Positions 1 to 13,940 of a stretch of 64,000 nt of DNA are shown one piece after another; position 1 is the first letter of the stretch, and every line of letters begins with the position of its first letter. Both the position numbers and the translations under genes were made by a program. Under the pieces are notes generated by a model. It was given only the letters and a program-made list of their open reading frames with translations, ran no database searches and was not told the DNA's origin. Source of the stretch: Gonium pectorale (Eukaryota; Chlorophyta; Chlorophyceae; Chlamydomonadales; Volvocaceae); the NCBI GenBank assembly GCA_001584585.1, contig LSYV01000002.1, forward strand, positions 5,593,547 to 5,657,546, read 5' to 3'.

Positions 1-3000
1 GTTGTCAAGAGCTGAGCTTTGCTGCCGCTTCACTTTCCCCTACCATCAGCGTCAGCGGGCGCGCGACGATCGTCGCCCCGGTGCTGCCCGGCCCCTGTCC
101 GAGCTGCTGGCCTGCCTGGACGACGAGTCCAACCCGCCAGCCGTCCCAGGTCTCACGGGCGTCTCCGGACCACCGCTGTCGCGCCTGCTGGTGGACAACC
201 TGGTCGACTTTGTGTCGGCAGCGGGCCGCTGGCTGGAAGAGCGGCGTACAACCGCGTCCCAGCCTCAGTCGCAGCCGCAGTCGCAGCCGGGCGCGTCACA
301 GTCCCAGCCGCCATCACTGTCGCCGCAACCGCAGCCGCCAGGCCAGGGGTGCTACAGCTACTCGCAGATCCTGCGCCGCTACCTAGAGGTGTTCCGGCTG
401 GTGTCGTCTCGCAAGGACACGTTTGTGGAGCTGGGGCTTGTGGAGGCGCTGTGGGACGCGGTGGTGCTGCGGCCCAACACGCCCGAGGACATGCCGGCGG
501 TGAGCGAGGTCTCGGGCTGGCGCGGGCTGCTGGACCAACAGGTGGAGGGGTGTGTGAAGGGCTGCCAGCTTGCTATCTGTCACACCTGTGTGTGGCGTGC
601 AAGGCGTTACGACGTGAGCATGTGCACCTAGGGAGGGTTGTGTGTCCCAGCCTGGGGCAAGAACGACGTGCACCAACTTGAACGCGTCCAAGCCCCGGCA
701 AGCTTTTCAACTGCCTGCCGCTTGCCTTACACCGCCCAGGGCCTGGAACTCGTCGTGACCTTTGTCAACGAGAAGGCCGCTGCGGCGGCTGAGAACGCCG
801 AGGACGGTGGCGACCGCCCCGTGAGTGTTCCCCTGCTCGACCTGCGCGACCTGGTGGCCCTGCTGCAGCAGCGCGTGACGCGGCTGCCGGTCGAGGGGCT
901 GGCGCAGCCGGCGTTCAAGTGCTTCAAAGCCTGCCTGTACGCGGTGAGGGGTGGCGTCGGCTGGCGGGAGGCGCGAGAGAGTTGAGAGTTGAAAGCACCC
1001 CCTCACCAGGAGCCGGTACATCGATGCTCTGCTGCGTAGGACGCCCTGCTGCATCCGCACGACCGCCGCCCTGCTGCACTTTGCACGTCGCCCTGCTGCT
1101 GAATGAGCTCCAAACAGATGATGGAGTAAGGGAAAGGAAAGTGCGCTCATATCTAGTATGGCAACTGGCAAGGCCAGTACATTGCTGTCCCCTTGCAGGC
1201 CATACAGGGCCTGGAGGACCTGCTGGAGCGCACGGCGGGGCGTAAGGCCGCAGGCCGCCGTGTGGACGAGCCGGATGAGCGCTGCGCAATGCAGCTGCTC
1301 GAGGAGGTGAAGGCGCTAGGTACGCGCGCGGGCCAGTCCATCAAGCGAGGATCTCTCGATGATTTGGCAAGGCGGCGATCCTGCCGCCATGCAGGACACT
1401 GTACGCCTGTTTGGAGGTGCCATTGAGGCAAGGGTCTTGTGTGCGGGCAGGGTACGGGGCGGCAGGATAGGGGAGCGCGTTTTGACTCCGCCAGGCACTT
1501 CCTCACGTGCGTAATTGTTTCCCTGCAGCCCGCGACTACCTGTGGCGGATCGCGCTCGACTGCCAGCGGGCCGACGTGACGGCCTCAGCGTCCGACCTGC
1601 TGATCCGGGAGATTTACGGCAGGGACGGCGTGCATGACATGGTCAGGTACGACGAGGAATGGAGTGGATGTATCTCGGTGGGAGGCCGCTGCTGGGCCAT
1701 CCTTGGGCCACCGTATTGCGCACTTCGAGCTCGGTTGCGCTGAACAGTTTACAAACCACGGCATGGTTCGCCGTCGTGTTTCTGGCCGTGCGCGGCTCTG
1801 TTGACCTCTACTGTGCTGAACACGCCCGTATCCTCAACTCCCATGCCCTTGATTCGTAGTGACACGCGCGAGCGGCTGATGGCGGCGGCGGCGGTGCTGA
1901 CAGGGTCTGCCCCCCTGGGCGACGCCCAGCCCCCAACCGGCGAGCCCATGGAGCTAGGCAGTGCGTCCGGAAGCTCCGGTGCCGCTGGCGGGTGGGAGGC
2001 AGCTCAGGCGCGGGCGGTTAGGTGCATGCAACTGCTTGAGCAGCTGGCCAGCAAGGTGGGTTCCAAAGACCATGCCGCAGACAGGCATTGCTCCCGGGAG
2101 CATCCTCCACATTGCCTCAGACCTGCGTGGATGGGTCCATGAAAATTTTTGTAAACCGCAATTTCGGGGGGGCCACACATCTTCGGACATACACACCCGA
2201 AGGCGCACCGTTTCCAGTAGGGCGAGCAGCGAAAAGGTCGGCGAGCGACTTAGCAGACGCGCCCATGCCAGCACTCTGTTTGATAGGCCACGCGCGTGTA
2301 CTTCGCTCCTCCTCGTGCTGCACATTTGCTCTAGACTCAGTTCTCCCACGGACCGACCTGTGCCCCAGAGCGACGAGTCGATGCCACCGGTGCCAGCACA
2401 TAGTGCATCGTGGAGCGGCCCCCAGCTGATGCTGGAGGTCAGCGTGCCGGAGGGTCGCTTCAAGCTGGCGGCCGCCGCAAATGAGTACGTCGGTTTGCTG
2501 CGACGCCGCGTCGCCTCACGGATCGGCGCCGACCCCGCCTGCGTGCGGCTCGTCGCGGCTGGTGAGTGCGAGGCCGGTCGCGTGGAAATGGAAGAGAGAG
2601 GGCGCGGAGCAGACGGTGTCGGCAAAACCTTAAGCGAAAACGCGATCCTCGACTTTTGCCATGGGCTGGAGATAGGCGTTAAGGCGCAGCTCCGCTGGAA
2701 ACATCATCTGGGGCGGCTACCATTTGTGTACCATCTGCGTCGCTGCGGCTGTCTTTCTCGAAGACCCCGCCGAGCCCGCAGATCGCTGTGGACGTGAGTA
2801 CGTTGCCTTGCATCAGACCCATCTTTCGTTTCTGTGCAACTACAGGCCAGGAGCTTAAGAGCGACAGCCGGCAGTTGTCGTCGGTGCTGCAGTGGGGTTC
2901 CTCCAACAGCGGGCGCCAGGCGGTGCTGGCGCAGGTCAGCCTGCAACCCAACCGCTACACGCGCTTCGGCCCGGAGTGGGCGGCTGCCTGGCACGCCGAC

Positions 3001-6000
3001 AGCAGCACCGCTGCCATGTACCATGACGTGAGTGGGACAGGCTGCACGGGTGGGAGTGACAGCCGGGGCGGACACGAGTTTCTGACAGCTTGCAAGTCGG
3101 TGAGGCGAGGTTCTTCCGGTGATGTACATCCCAGTTTGGCTTGCCTACATGAGACATGCCGGGCAGGGCATTTGGGTCCTTGCCCAGATCCTAACCCTCC
3201 TTCGCCACGCCCTGGTGTGCCTGTCCCCTTTCCCCTCAAATATCCGGGAGCGCAGGAACAGCTGTACCGTGTGTTGTTGCTGCTGGCGGACCTGCCGCGC
3301 GCCCCAGCGGTGCGCGCCGCGGCGGGGCGCCTGCTGCAGCAGCTGCCAACCTGCAGCTGGGTGCCGTGCCAGCTCATGGAGGCGCTGGCGGACACAGAAC
3401 CTGCGGAGCGGTTGAGGCACATGCTCTTGGGCCAGACAGCGGCGCTGCGGGCGGGGCGCGTGGAGCGCCCGGGGCTGCTTCTGTACTCGCTGCAGGTGCA
3501 CGGCGGCCAGCGTGCGGGATAGCGGGGGTGGGAACACCGGTCCAGCCCAGGATAGCTCCGGTCTCTCCATCTCCTCGAGAAGCGGATTTGTAGGTTCTGC
3601 TGAGAATGGGCGTGTTATGTTTCATGTTAACAAATACCAATCCAAGTTACCACATGCGTGTTCGGTCCTACCGCCGTACCCAAGGCGCTCACATGACCCT
3701 TCATGCTCTGCTCGTGACCCGCCGCAGGCTCTCTACGCGCTGGTGGCACCCTCCTACCCGGCTGACCTGCTACCGCTGGTCTACACACCGGGCGGGCAGC
3801 CCGGGCAGGAGCTGGGTGCCGAAGGCGCCGCTGTTGCACAGCATCAGCCTGTGCAGCAGGTTGACCAGCCGATGGACGGCGAGGCCGCGAACGGGGCTGC
3901 TGGAGGAGGCGCGGCGTGGTGGCAGGTGGCAGCGTCTGGCGGTGCGGCGGACAGGCTGCTGCCGGTTCTGGCGCGCTGCGTGCCGCTGCTCTCAGAGCTG
4001 GTGGACCGGGTCATGGTGCCGGCGGAGCAGGGTGTGGAGGCGCCGGCTGCTGGTGGGCGTGGTCTGGCTTCAGTGGCGATGGGGCGCATTCTACGGGAGT
4101 GATGCGTGCACGGAACCGCCAAGGGGCAGGCGATAACGCTCCCTATCATGTTCTGCCACGCTATCGTGCCTGGATCTTCGCCCTTACTCCACTACCACGC
4201 GCCGTGTCCCCACGACTGCAGACCTGGCCTTCCTGCGCGACGTCCAGTGGGTGCTTCTCTCCCTCACGTGCACGATTTACTCGCGTGGGAAGCGGGGCCT
4301 GCATGCGGCAAGCGGTGCAGCGACGGCGTCCGGACGGGCGCAGCCGGTGAGTCGTGGTGGATTCAAGGGGCGCGGCCATGACGCAGTTGTGCGAGGCAGT
4401 CAGGTGCTTGGCATTGATCCGGCGGGGCGTTTGTCGGCGATGCGTCAAGCGCTTTCTTTTGGCAGATTACACATGCACGCCCGCGAGAAGGGGAGCCCCG
4501 ACGACAGTCAACTACCGCAAACTTTGCCAATGGTGGCCATCTACCATCATTTTCTTGCTATGCATGTAAGCAAGGGCTGATGTTCCTTGATCCCTGCAGG
4601 CCGACAGCCTGTCAAGCAGCCACGGACCTCGGGAGCCGGTGCAAAAGGCCCAAGAGGGCCAGTGGCCCGGCCCTTGCCGCGGGGCGGTCGCGGGCCCGGC
4701 GCCGCGGCCTTCAGCCTCGGCTGGGGCCCAGGAATCAGACGCGGCGACACAGGAGGCGGCGGCAACGGCTGTGTATGGTGGAGGGGCTGCAACTGGCGGC
4801 GGCGCAGCCACCACGCCTGAGGTCACAAGCGCGGAGGCCGAGGCGGAGGGGCCAATGCAGCTGGATACTCAGGAGGGCGGCTCGGAGGTTGCGGCCGCGC
4901 CTGCAGGCTCGGGCCGCGCTGCCGCGGCGGCAGCAGCTTTAGTCTCTGGGCTGGCTGTGTCGTCTCGTAAGTCCCCCGATGCTGCCACCGCAGGCGGGGC
5001 GGAGGCGATGTCGGAGACAGACGCAGCAGATGGCCGGCGCCACCGCGTGAGCATGAGTGGCGGCGAGGGCGATGATGAGGGCCGCGCACTCCCCGTCATC
5101 GGCAGCTCTACGGACGTAGAGATGCAGGCCATGGCAGAGGCAGTGGCGGCCGCGGCGGCTGCGGCGCTCCCCATGCTCCTCAGCAACGGCCAACAGATCC
5201 CACCCAGCCCAGCCGGCCCCGCGCCGTCCGTAAGTATGGCTGCTACCAACCCGCCGGCGTCTCAGGCTGCCCCGGCAACGGGGGCGCCGGCTCAGGGGCA
5301 CACCGACGGCGGGGACCCGCTGCTTAGCTACATCGGTGCCGAGGGGCTTCGCTGCATGGTGTCGCTCCTCGTACGGACGTCCTATGATGCGGGGAGGCTC
5401 TGGGGTTACGGCACGCAGCTGACGGCTTGCCAGCGGGCGCACAGCCACCCGGCGGTGGGAGCCGTCGGCATGCCGCAGCTCATCCGCGCCGGGGAGATGG
5501 CGAACCGGCTGGCCAGCAAGGCGCTGCAGGTGCTCGGGCAGCTCGTGCAGGCAACGAACCTGCGGGAGGCCTTCGTGCAGGAGCCAAGGTGGGGCGGGAT
5601 CGGTTGCAGGGAAGCTACTCTTGGAGCGGGGCGCGATGGGTGATCCTATGTCGGTGCGCAACCGGACGAGAAAGCAGCGGTGACACATCAGTGCGCCAGA
5701 AGGCTATCGTTATGCAGCGCAGTTGCCTGGCGATCGCGTGACGATCGCGTGACACAGCAACCATCTCTTATCCAAGTGCCTTCGTCTTTGCCTGATACCA
5801 CGTATCTCCCATCACTTGATTTTGGTTGGCCCCAGGACGGTGCCCATGCTGTTGGAGACCCTGTGCTGCGAGTTCTCGCTAAACATCCGCGAGGCGGCGG
5901 TGACCCACCTGGAGGGCGTCATGGCCGCCGGGGCCCACGCCACGCAGCAGCAGCAATCCGGGACGGGCGGCAGCAGTGGGGCGGCGGGCGGCAGCGTAGA

Positions 6001-9000
6001 GCAATATCTCTGGAGCTTGCGGACGTTGGTGGAGCTGCGGCCCGCGGTGGAGGCGCGGCTAGACAGTTGTCTTGAGTTCCATGTGCTGCTGTGCAAGGTA
6101 GCGTGGGCAGGGTCCGGGGCAGATGGGCGGGAGGGCGGGCGCGGAGCTCCGTGCGTTCATGACGGTGGCCTGGCGCTGTCGGCCAGGCTTCCTGCCCCAT
6201 GCCTGACACGAGGCAGAGTTGCTAGAGCCCTACCGTTGCGCGCGCGTTGTGCGTGGCCCGTCCGTACCTGTTCCTTGCGCAAAGCGCACATAGTGGTCGC
6301 AAATGACAGTTGCCTGTCGCCCGCTCCCTGCTCAACTGGCTAACTCTCTCGTCCCCTGGCCCCAGGTGCTGGCCTGCCTGCCCGACCTTGCGACGCCCAG
6401 CGCGGAGGCCCGGCAGCTGGCGGACGCTGTGCTGCGCGAGGAGGTGGCAAGGCTGGACGCGGGCGCAGAGGAGCTGCTTGTGCCTCGGAGGGCGCTGCTA
6501 CTGCGGGTACGCGCCGGCGATGTGGGCTGTCGGGTGGATCTCGCGGATGGCTTTTCCTTCGGGAAAATGCTTGCCGGTATACCTGTGTGGCTTGGTGAAG
6601 GTCACAGTAAGATAGGTAGCAGGCCTAGAAGCATGTACATGATTGGCTCCGTCGGCCGTGCGTCTTTCTGCAGGGCAAGCTGATGCTGGTGCGGGAGCTG
6701 GTCCGCGCTCTGGACCGGCTGGGCCTGGGGCTCGGGGCGCACGGGCGGCCAGGACTCATCTCGGTGCTTCTCAAACGGTAGGTCATGCTGGAATGGGCAC
6801 GGCTGTCATCGCAGGTTGTAGGCGATGAACATGCCATTGGGGCAGGGGGTCTCGCCCGCGTTCTGGCTTTTGAGGTTCCTCAGCCTTGACAAGCACACGA
6901 TGCGTGTCGCGTGTATGCCGTTGGTCTGCTGCCCGCAGCGCCTGCACCCCGCGCATGTTTGCTTGTGATGAGCCGACTGCCGTCGCTCTTATACTCGACG
7001 CATGCTTGTTTGGTCATAGGTACCTGTTCCCGGAGGCAGTTCCGCTGTGGCAGCCCGACCCGCCGCAGCCCGTCATGGAGGCAGCGCTGGCGTGCTCCGC
7101 CTCTGACCCCGAAGTGCGGCGTGAGGCGCTGACTGCGGTGGCCTTCCTGGTCACCGGCTGCCCAGCCAACCTGGATCAGGGCTTCCGCGACTTGTCGGCG
7201 CTGCACTTCGACAATGGCCTGCGGATCGTGGATAGAAAGTAGGGCGGGCGAGGGCGAAAGCGGGGCAGGGCCGGGGCCAGGGGTAGTGGGATGATGGCGG
7301 GAAGCTTCCTGCCCGCTACGGCCACAATGCTTCGTAACGTTGCGTATGTGTGCCCGGCGTGAGTGGTCTTCGATGTGCGTATGTCTGTGAGGCGTGTCAA
7401 TGCCTCTCCGGCCTTCCGCTGTCGCTTGCGCCGGTCCTTACGCTCGCCTCCCTCCTCCCTCCTGGGCAGGTTCGACATCGGCGGTGAGGGCGTGCGCTCA
7501 GAGGACTCCTACGTGGGTCTGCGCAACGGCGGTGCCACGTGCTACATGAACAGTGTACTGCAGCAGCTGTTCATGGCGCCCGGCATTCGGGAGCTGGTGC
7601 TGGGGGCGGCGGCTGTGGAACCGGACGAGCAGCAGGACAGCGTATTCCACCAGCTGCAGGTGCGACAGACGCACGGCCCACGGGGACGCGAAATGGGCGA
7701 AGACGATGTGGCGCTGGACGTCATGCACAGTGATGCCCTTGGGCGTGCCTTGGAACGCGGAAGATGTTGGCCCCTCATCGGCTTTTGCGCACTGAGATGC
7801 CCCCGGTACTTTCACCCGTCGCACGGACGTCGCCTTCCCTGGTTCAAGGAAACCCTCATCCCCTGCGTCCCACTCCGCCCTGCAGGTGATGTTTGCGTAT
7901 CTGCGCCTGGGGAGGGCCTCGTGCTTCCACCCGCGCGGCTTCTGGCAGGCTTTCAAAGACTACGACGGCCAGCCGGTGGACGTGCGGGAGCACCAGGACG
8001 CGTACGAGTTCTTCACACGCCTGCAGGTCGGTGGGAGCTGACGGTTCTTTTGGGATGCGCGAGTGTGACCATGCGCACTCCCTGTGCCCCTCAGGAGAGG
8101 GCAACTTGCGTGATTGGCAAAAAGGGCATGCTGTGTAGCTGGGATGTTGGTGGCATGCGGCCAGGGTGGCATGCGGCCCATCGCCGCATCGCACGCATGG
8201 CCCCGCTGGTTACGCCCGTCACTCTGCTGCCCACCAAGGACCATCCCCTGTCCCCTCATACCTGGCCACAGGACTCGGTGGACAGCCACCTGCGCTCCAC
8301 CGGCCAGGTCCCGGCCATGCAGGCGGTGATGGGCGGCAAATTCGCCGCTCAGATCATCTGCAAGGACGTGCCGTACAGGTACGGCTGCGGGAGCAAGCGG
8401 AGAAGAGCGGTCCGCGTAGGCAGGCCACGTGGCCGCAGATGTCTGGCATCTGCTGTTCGGCCTTCCAACCCTCGTCCATCTAAGACTCTCATCCTATTTA
8501 TTAGCTTTCTTAGGCCGCCCTAGCGATAGGCGCCGCCGCTTATTTCCTCTATTTCCCTGTTCTGTCGCGCTTCTCTGCCCTCCTCTTGCTCTTCCATCCT
8601 CGCCACCCATAAGTTTTCAAACCCCCGTTCAAACCTCAGGAGCGAGCGCGAGGAGGAGTTTTACCAGATCAGCTGCGACGTCAAGGACTTCAGCAGCCTG
8701 GAGCGCAGCCTGGAGGGCTACTGCGCGGGCGAGCTGATGGAGGGCGACAACAGCTACTACTGCGAGGAGCTGGGCGCGCGGGTCGCAGCCGTGCGCCGGA
8801 CCGTCATCCGCAGCCTGCCGCCCACGCTGGTCATCCACCTGAAGCGCTTCGAGTTCGACCACTACAATATGACGCGGTAGGCGGCTGCGGGTGGGGATGA
8901 GGGCTAGGGTGCGGAAGACACGGTTGTGGGGTGTTTGCGCGGGCGTTTGGCGTTGGCAGTGGCAACGACTGTCATGCGGGAAGCGTGAGGAAAACAGTGA

Positions 9001-12000
9001 GCAGAAACAGGGAAGCCACCATTACGGACATAGGCGCAGCATTCTCAGTAGCGCGACTGGGTATGAGGCAAGCGGAACTGGCAACATAATGCTTCCATTA
9101 TGTTGCGCTATTGTGCAACCTCGAAGTCCTCCCTCAAAGCAGCACCAGGACGGCTGCGCCACTGGACTCGGAAAGGCAACGGCCCCCAGGCCCTGGTGCC
9201 GCAGCGCGCGACCGTGACCTCTCTGTGCCTGACTTGGCCCTCAGGTATAAGCTGCGGGACCGCTTCGAGTTCCCTGTCGTGCTGGACATGTTCAAGTACA
9301 CGGCTGAGGGCGTGGCGGCGCTCGAGGCCGCCAGCGGCGCCGCGTCAGCCATCGCATCGGACGGCGCCGGCGCGTCGGGCGCCGCCGGCACCCGGCCGCG
9401 CGACAGCTATCTCTACGAGCTCAAGGGCGTAGTAGTGCACAGCGGGACAGCCTTCGCGGGGCACTACTACTCCTTCATCAAGGAGCGGCCGCGGCTGGGC
9501 GAGGACGGACAGGTGCGGACGGTCAATGTGTGTGCTATCAATGCGAATGGGATGATTAGGCCTGGCGAGTAGCAAGCCGTGGTACATGTATTAGCCCTGC
9601 ATTTAAGCGGCTTTGCGCGGGGGTAGTTTTGCCCTTGATGGTGTTGGGCAACGGCTGCGTAGTCGCGGCAGACCCCGCACTGCTGTGCTAACGTTGTAAC
9701 GTAGCATCAGGCACCGTGCCAGCCTGCTCACTGTGCGTGCGTGCCCACCCAGACCACTTCCCACGCACCCGTGTTCCATGCAGGTGATCGAGGGCGGCTG
9801 GTACCGCTTCGACGACAAGCACGTCACGCCCTGGAACATCGCCGACCTGGAGGCAGACTGCTTCGGAGGCCGTCCCACCAGCACCAGCGGAGCCGGCGGG
9901 CGGCCCGAGCCAGAACGCCCCTACAGCGCCTACATGCTCTTCTACGAGCGACGGGACGCCACCACCTTCGATCGGCCGGCAGCTGAGACCCGCGCCGTGC
10001 CGCGTGACCTGGTCGCGGCGGCGGAGCGCGAGGCCGCGGCGCAGGACGCGCGGAGACGGGCAGCGCAGGCAGCCGAGGCGGCAGCGGCAGCGGCTGTGGC
10101 AGCAGCGGAGGCGGATGCCGGTGACAGCATGGACACGGATGCGACGCAGCCGCGATGCGAGCCCCAGCCGTCACAGCTGCGGGAACCGCGTGGCGCGGGT
10201 GCCTCTTCCTCGGCGGCGGTGGACACAGCGGCGCTTGCCACCACCCCGTACGGCATGCCGATACTGCTGTACCAGAACGTACTACGGGACAACCTGGTGC
10301 TCATGCACAAGCTGCACGTGCTAAACCGGGAATACTTCCAGTTCGTGCGCCAGGTGCGGAAACCGATGACAGCGCGGCTGTGCGTGAGGATGTGCACATG
10401 AGCTAGAGGAGGACGTTTGAGCCCGGGGGTGCAAAAGGGCACCTGGTGCATGGGGCATCTCTTACTCTGGGGCCGGCTGGGCCGCATGAGGCTGATTGTA
10501 TCACTAAGGGTTCCTTTGTTCATCGCCTCTGATTGTTGCCATCGTTTCCTGCTGCTACAGGTGGTGGAGGTCAGCTGGGAGACCGTCCTCGCCGGGCGCA
10601 AGTCCCGCCGTCGGGACCACGCGCCCGCGCTAGCAGCGCAACTCCCCCACGCCGCCGCCGCCGCCGCAAGCGGTGTCCTCTGTGCGCCGCCGCCTTCTCC
10701 CGGCGGCGGAGGCGCTGCCAACGCGGCCGCCGCCTCCGGCTCGGGTTGCGACCTGTCGCTGGCGTCGTCCTCCTCGGCGCCCTCGCAGCGCAACGAGGAG
10801 CTGGACGAGACCGTGTGCCTGTCGGCCCGCCTGGCGGTGGCCTTCCTGCTCAACGTGTACGTGCCCGCGCCGCACCCGCTGCGCAGCGACATTGCCGCCT
10901 GGCGAGACCTGCTGCGCGGCCTGCTGGTCGCCTCACCGCGCGTCGCCGCCGAGCTGCTGAGCAACCTGGCCAACAGCCACGCCCTCACCCAGTTTTACTT
11001 CGCTCGCTTCGCTAACGACGGCGTGTGGCTGGGCGAAATGCTCGGATCGGCGCTGCCCGCGGTGTACCGCGCCGCCGCGAACGCCGCCGCGAATGCCGCC
11101 ACTGCCGCCGGTGGCAGCAGCCCCGGCGGCGCCGGCGGCAGCGAGCTGGAGGTAGTCAGCTCGCTGCGCGCCGGGGCGCTGCACCTCACGGCGGTGCTGG
11201 CGGAGATGCTGTTTGGGCCGTTGGATCACCCGCAGCGCGGTGATCTAGCGGCGGCGGGGCTGTGCAAGACGCTGGCAGCCCTGGCGTACGCTGAGCCGGC
11301 GGCGGCGCACGCACTGATCCAGGACCGGCTGCGCGACGCGTTTGCGCTGTGCAACCACCTGCTGAACGACGTGTCCGGCGGCACCGACCCCGACGTGTGC
11401 CCCGACCTGTCAGCGGCGCTGCTCCTGCTGCACGCCCTGCTGTCGTACTGTCACCACGTGCCGCACGGCCAGCAAGACCCCGTGCGCATACCAGTCGTGC
11501 CGCCGCCCGACGCGCCGCTGCCGCCGCCGCGGCTGGGCCCCAGCATAGACCTGACTCGCGGCCTGGAGGACCTCACGGCGCTGGGCGACTACGGCGTGTT
11601 CGAGGCGGCGCTGGCCCACAGCGGCCTGCTGCACCAGCAGCACGTCCGCGAGCTCATGCACTTCCTGCTCGCCGGGAACGTGCAGAACACCATCGCCTTC
11701 CTCAACGCCGTCTTCGACCGCCTCGCCATGGCTGCTGAGAACACCCAGCCCGTGGGGCAGGCGCTGCTGGACATGGTGGAGCACCTGCCGGCCGCGCTCG
11801 ACATCCCGGACAACCTGCGCCCGGCGCGCTTCAGTGCGCTCTTCGTGGGCAGCGCACACGGCCTCAGCGGCAGCCTCGAGCGCACCGCCGCGGGGGCGCT
11901 GATGCGCAGCGGGGTGCTCAGTTGGTCGGGCATGGTGGTGGGCTGCGCCGTGGCGGCCTGTGTGGAGTGCGCCGACGCCGCGCGCGTTGCGCTGCAGAGC

Positions 12001-12765
12001 GCGCTGTCAACGCCGCAGGCGGGGGGCCGCGCCGGGAGCACGTTCCTGGCGTCGCTCATCGCCATCACGCGGCAGCTCTCGGAATTCGGCGCGCAGGCCG
12101 GCGGCGGCGGGGCCCAAGGCCAGGCGGCAGCGCAGCGGGAATCGAACGCGCTGGCCGCTCGCGCGGGGCGCGCCGCCACGACCCTGAACGCAGTCCTGCA
12201 GCCCTTCTACGCAGCGCTGCATGAGCAGCAGCGGCGGCAGCAGGCCACGCAGCAACGGCACCAGCATCAACAACAAAAGCAACCGCAGCAGCAGCAGCAG
12301 GGGGGGCCGACACCCAACAGCCCGGAACGCCAGGCCCAGCGCCGTACCATCCCGGTTCGCGCGCAGGGCCAGGGGACGGCCGGGGGTGCGGTCGTGCACG
12401 TTCGGGCGGAGGTCGAAGACGTGGAGGCGGTGGCTGAGGTGCGGGTGGGTGACGATGCGGAGGAGGGCGAGCGGCCGGTGGGCCCCGCCCGTGAGGACAT
12501 GCAGAGGCAGCGACCGCAGCCGTCTAATGCCACCCAATGCGTGCACGGTCGTGGAGGCAGCTGCAGCAGCGGCTCGGGGGCGGACGGACTGGAGGGTCAA
12601 GCACATAGCGGTGGGCCTGGGGCGGAGGGCGACGGGGAGGAGGAGGGTGCAGACATGGAGCTGGGAGAGGCTGAAAGTGGACAGGAGGGAGAGGTGCCCA
12701 GCGACCGGAGCGGAGCTGAAGCGCCCAAGTTTGTGTCCCGGAAGGAGGTGATCGAGGAGCCGTGA
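1..12765 (+). CDS. USP9X/fat facets-like ubiquitin C-terminal hydrolase, 5'-partial, multi-exon
   Basis: Cysteine deubiquitinase of the large USP9X/FAF/USP24 group, which removes ubiquitin from substrates. The window opens inside the gene; about 14 exons of alpha-helical, armadillo-like sequence precede the catalytic core. Core exons are near 7470-7659, 7885-8026, 8272-8378, 8640-8876, 9245-9512, 9784-10353 and 10561-12765. The Cys box reads GATCYMNS with the nucleophile codon at 7540-7542; a QDAYEFF block is at about 8000; the His box is HSGTAFAGHYYSF with His at 9472-9474, followed by WYRFDDKHVTPW. HPRGFW, YMNS and SAYMLFYER resemble USP9X more than USP34. Odd: the two CxxC zinc-ribbon knuckles of USP9X each keep only one Cys here (ICKDVP, YYCEEL). 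The last exon has a His/Gln-rich tract (about 12220-12300) and an acidic tail ending EEP. A TGTAA lies at 13570-13574. Confidence 0.95.
9081..9106. repeat. perfect 11-bp inverted repeat, 4-nt loop
   Basis: GCAACATAATG pairs with CATTATGTTGC around CTTC, in the intron between exons 8640-8876 and 9245-9512 of the deubiquitinase gene. It is A/T-rich against a G/C-rich background. Confidence 0.85.
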
Positions 12766-13569
12766 GGCAGCTGCCTGCCTGCCTTCCGCACCAACCTCAG
12801 CAGCCGCGCTGGGTTGTCGGTCGAGAAGTGTAGGTACAAAACTACAGATGGCACGAATGGCCGAAGTTGAGTGCATGTCAGAGGCCCGGTCTGAGGGGCA
12901 TGCGTGTGCTCGGGAGCATGATGTGGCATGCAGCTCGTAAACGCTGCATCGATGTGTTGCGGCCATCACAGGTCAGCCAGTAAGCATTGTCCAGCCGCTT
13001 ATATTGGGCAGGCGGGAGTGAAGCCCGGGCACTGTCGGAAGGGAGGGCGCCGGTTGAGAGCTGCAGGTTTGGGGAATGCTTTGTGCGGCGGTTTACTTGG
13101 TTCGGGGGGCAATGGAATAGTCATGCGTCGCGCTTTGTCCGCATTCCAGTGCAGGATGGGAAACGGTCATCCGAATGAGCATTCATTGCGGCCCCCTGTC
13201 GCAACCCCCTTACACCGCAGGTGAGGGCTAGGGCCGTTGTTTTGCAGCAGGATGACTTTTCCTTTCCTAGTAATATGTTCATGGGCTCTTCAACTGGCCT
13301 TGAGAACCATACACGGTTTGTTTTTGCCTCGTCAGGCGTCAAGGCATATGTAGGGCCCTCAATCTCCATCATGTTGATGAGATGGATGCTGGGGCTCAGG
13401 TACGCACATAACAGCTCCTGGGGGACTTCCAAACCCTTGTTTGTACAGGCATACACACCTACGATGATCCGCCAGCGCGCGGCGGCCCCGTGTGCTGACC
13501 AGTCCGCTCACGGTGCAAGCAGGGTGCTTTCAATGACCGTATAAACCCTGTGCCATGCACTGTGGCATG

Positions 13570-13574
13570 TGTAA
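13570..13574 (+). terminator. candidate TGTAA poly(A) signal of the deubiquitinase gene
   Basis: First TGTAA found after the stop codon at 12765. TGTAA is the standard volvocine polyadenylation signal. The implied 3' UTR is about 0.8 kb. Confidence 0.4.
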
Positions 13575-13643
13575 CTTTACCATTGGCTGGCTTGCGGACC
13601 GGATACAGAAGATAGGCAGATTGTCAGATCTGGCATACAACTA

Positions 13644-13648
13644 TTACA
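13644..13648 (-). terminator. candidate TGTAA poly(A) signal of the dehydrogenase gene
   Basis: TTACA on the plus strand, that is TGTAA on the minus strand, about 300 bases beyond the stop codon at 13941. Confidence 0.4.
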
Positions 13649-13940
13649 GGCTGAGCAGCCCTGCCCTGTAGGAATGAACACCCCAGTGGCCCTATTCCTA
13701 AGAGCAGTAGAGCACACGCGCAAGTGCAAAAGAAACCGTACGGCCTATCCTACTCCGGCGCATCGGATGCTGTTATTGCGCGCTCCGTGTGCGCGATGCA
13801 GACGAGATGCTTCACAACCCCATGCGCGATGCATCACATCGCCAACAACATCATCCGATATCCAATAGCTCTGCTGCGTCAGGCGGCACACGGAGTGACC
13901 CGACACCGCAGAAGCGCTCCCCCGCCTGCCGGTCCAGCTG

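Larger units (their letters stand above)
12766..13940. other. convergent intergenic region (3' UTRs)
   Basis: Space between two genes that converge. It should hold the 3' UTRs of the deubiquitinase and of the dehydrogenase. A TGTAA on the plus strand (13570-13574) and its complement TTACA (13644-13648) for the minus strand are only 70 bases apart, so the two transcripts may overlap slightly. No coding exon, repeat or RNA gene was recognised. Confidence 0.5.

Noticed and set aside
9942..10988. Long minus-strand open frame (348 codons) opposite the deubiquitinase
   Set aside because: It runs antisense to well-supported exons; its Ala/Ser/Arg-rich content is what high G+C third positions produce on the opposite strand.
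12007..12969. Minus-strand open frame (320 codons) at the end of the deubiquitinase
   Set aside because: Shadow of the last coding exon; no domain and no splice context.
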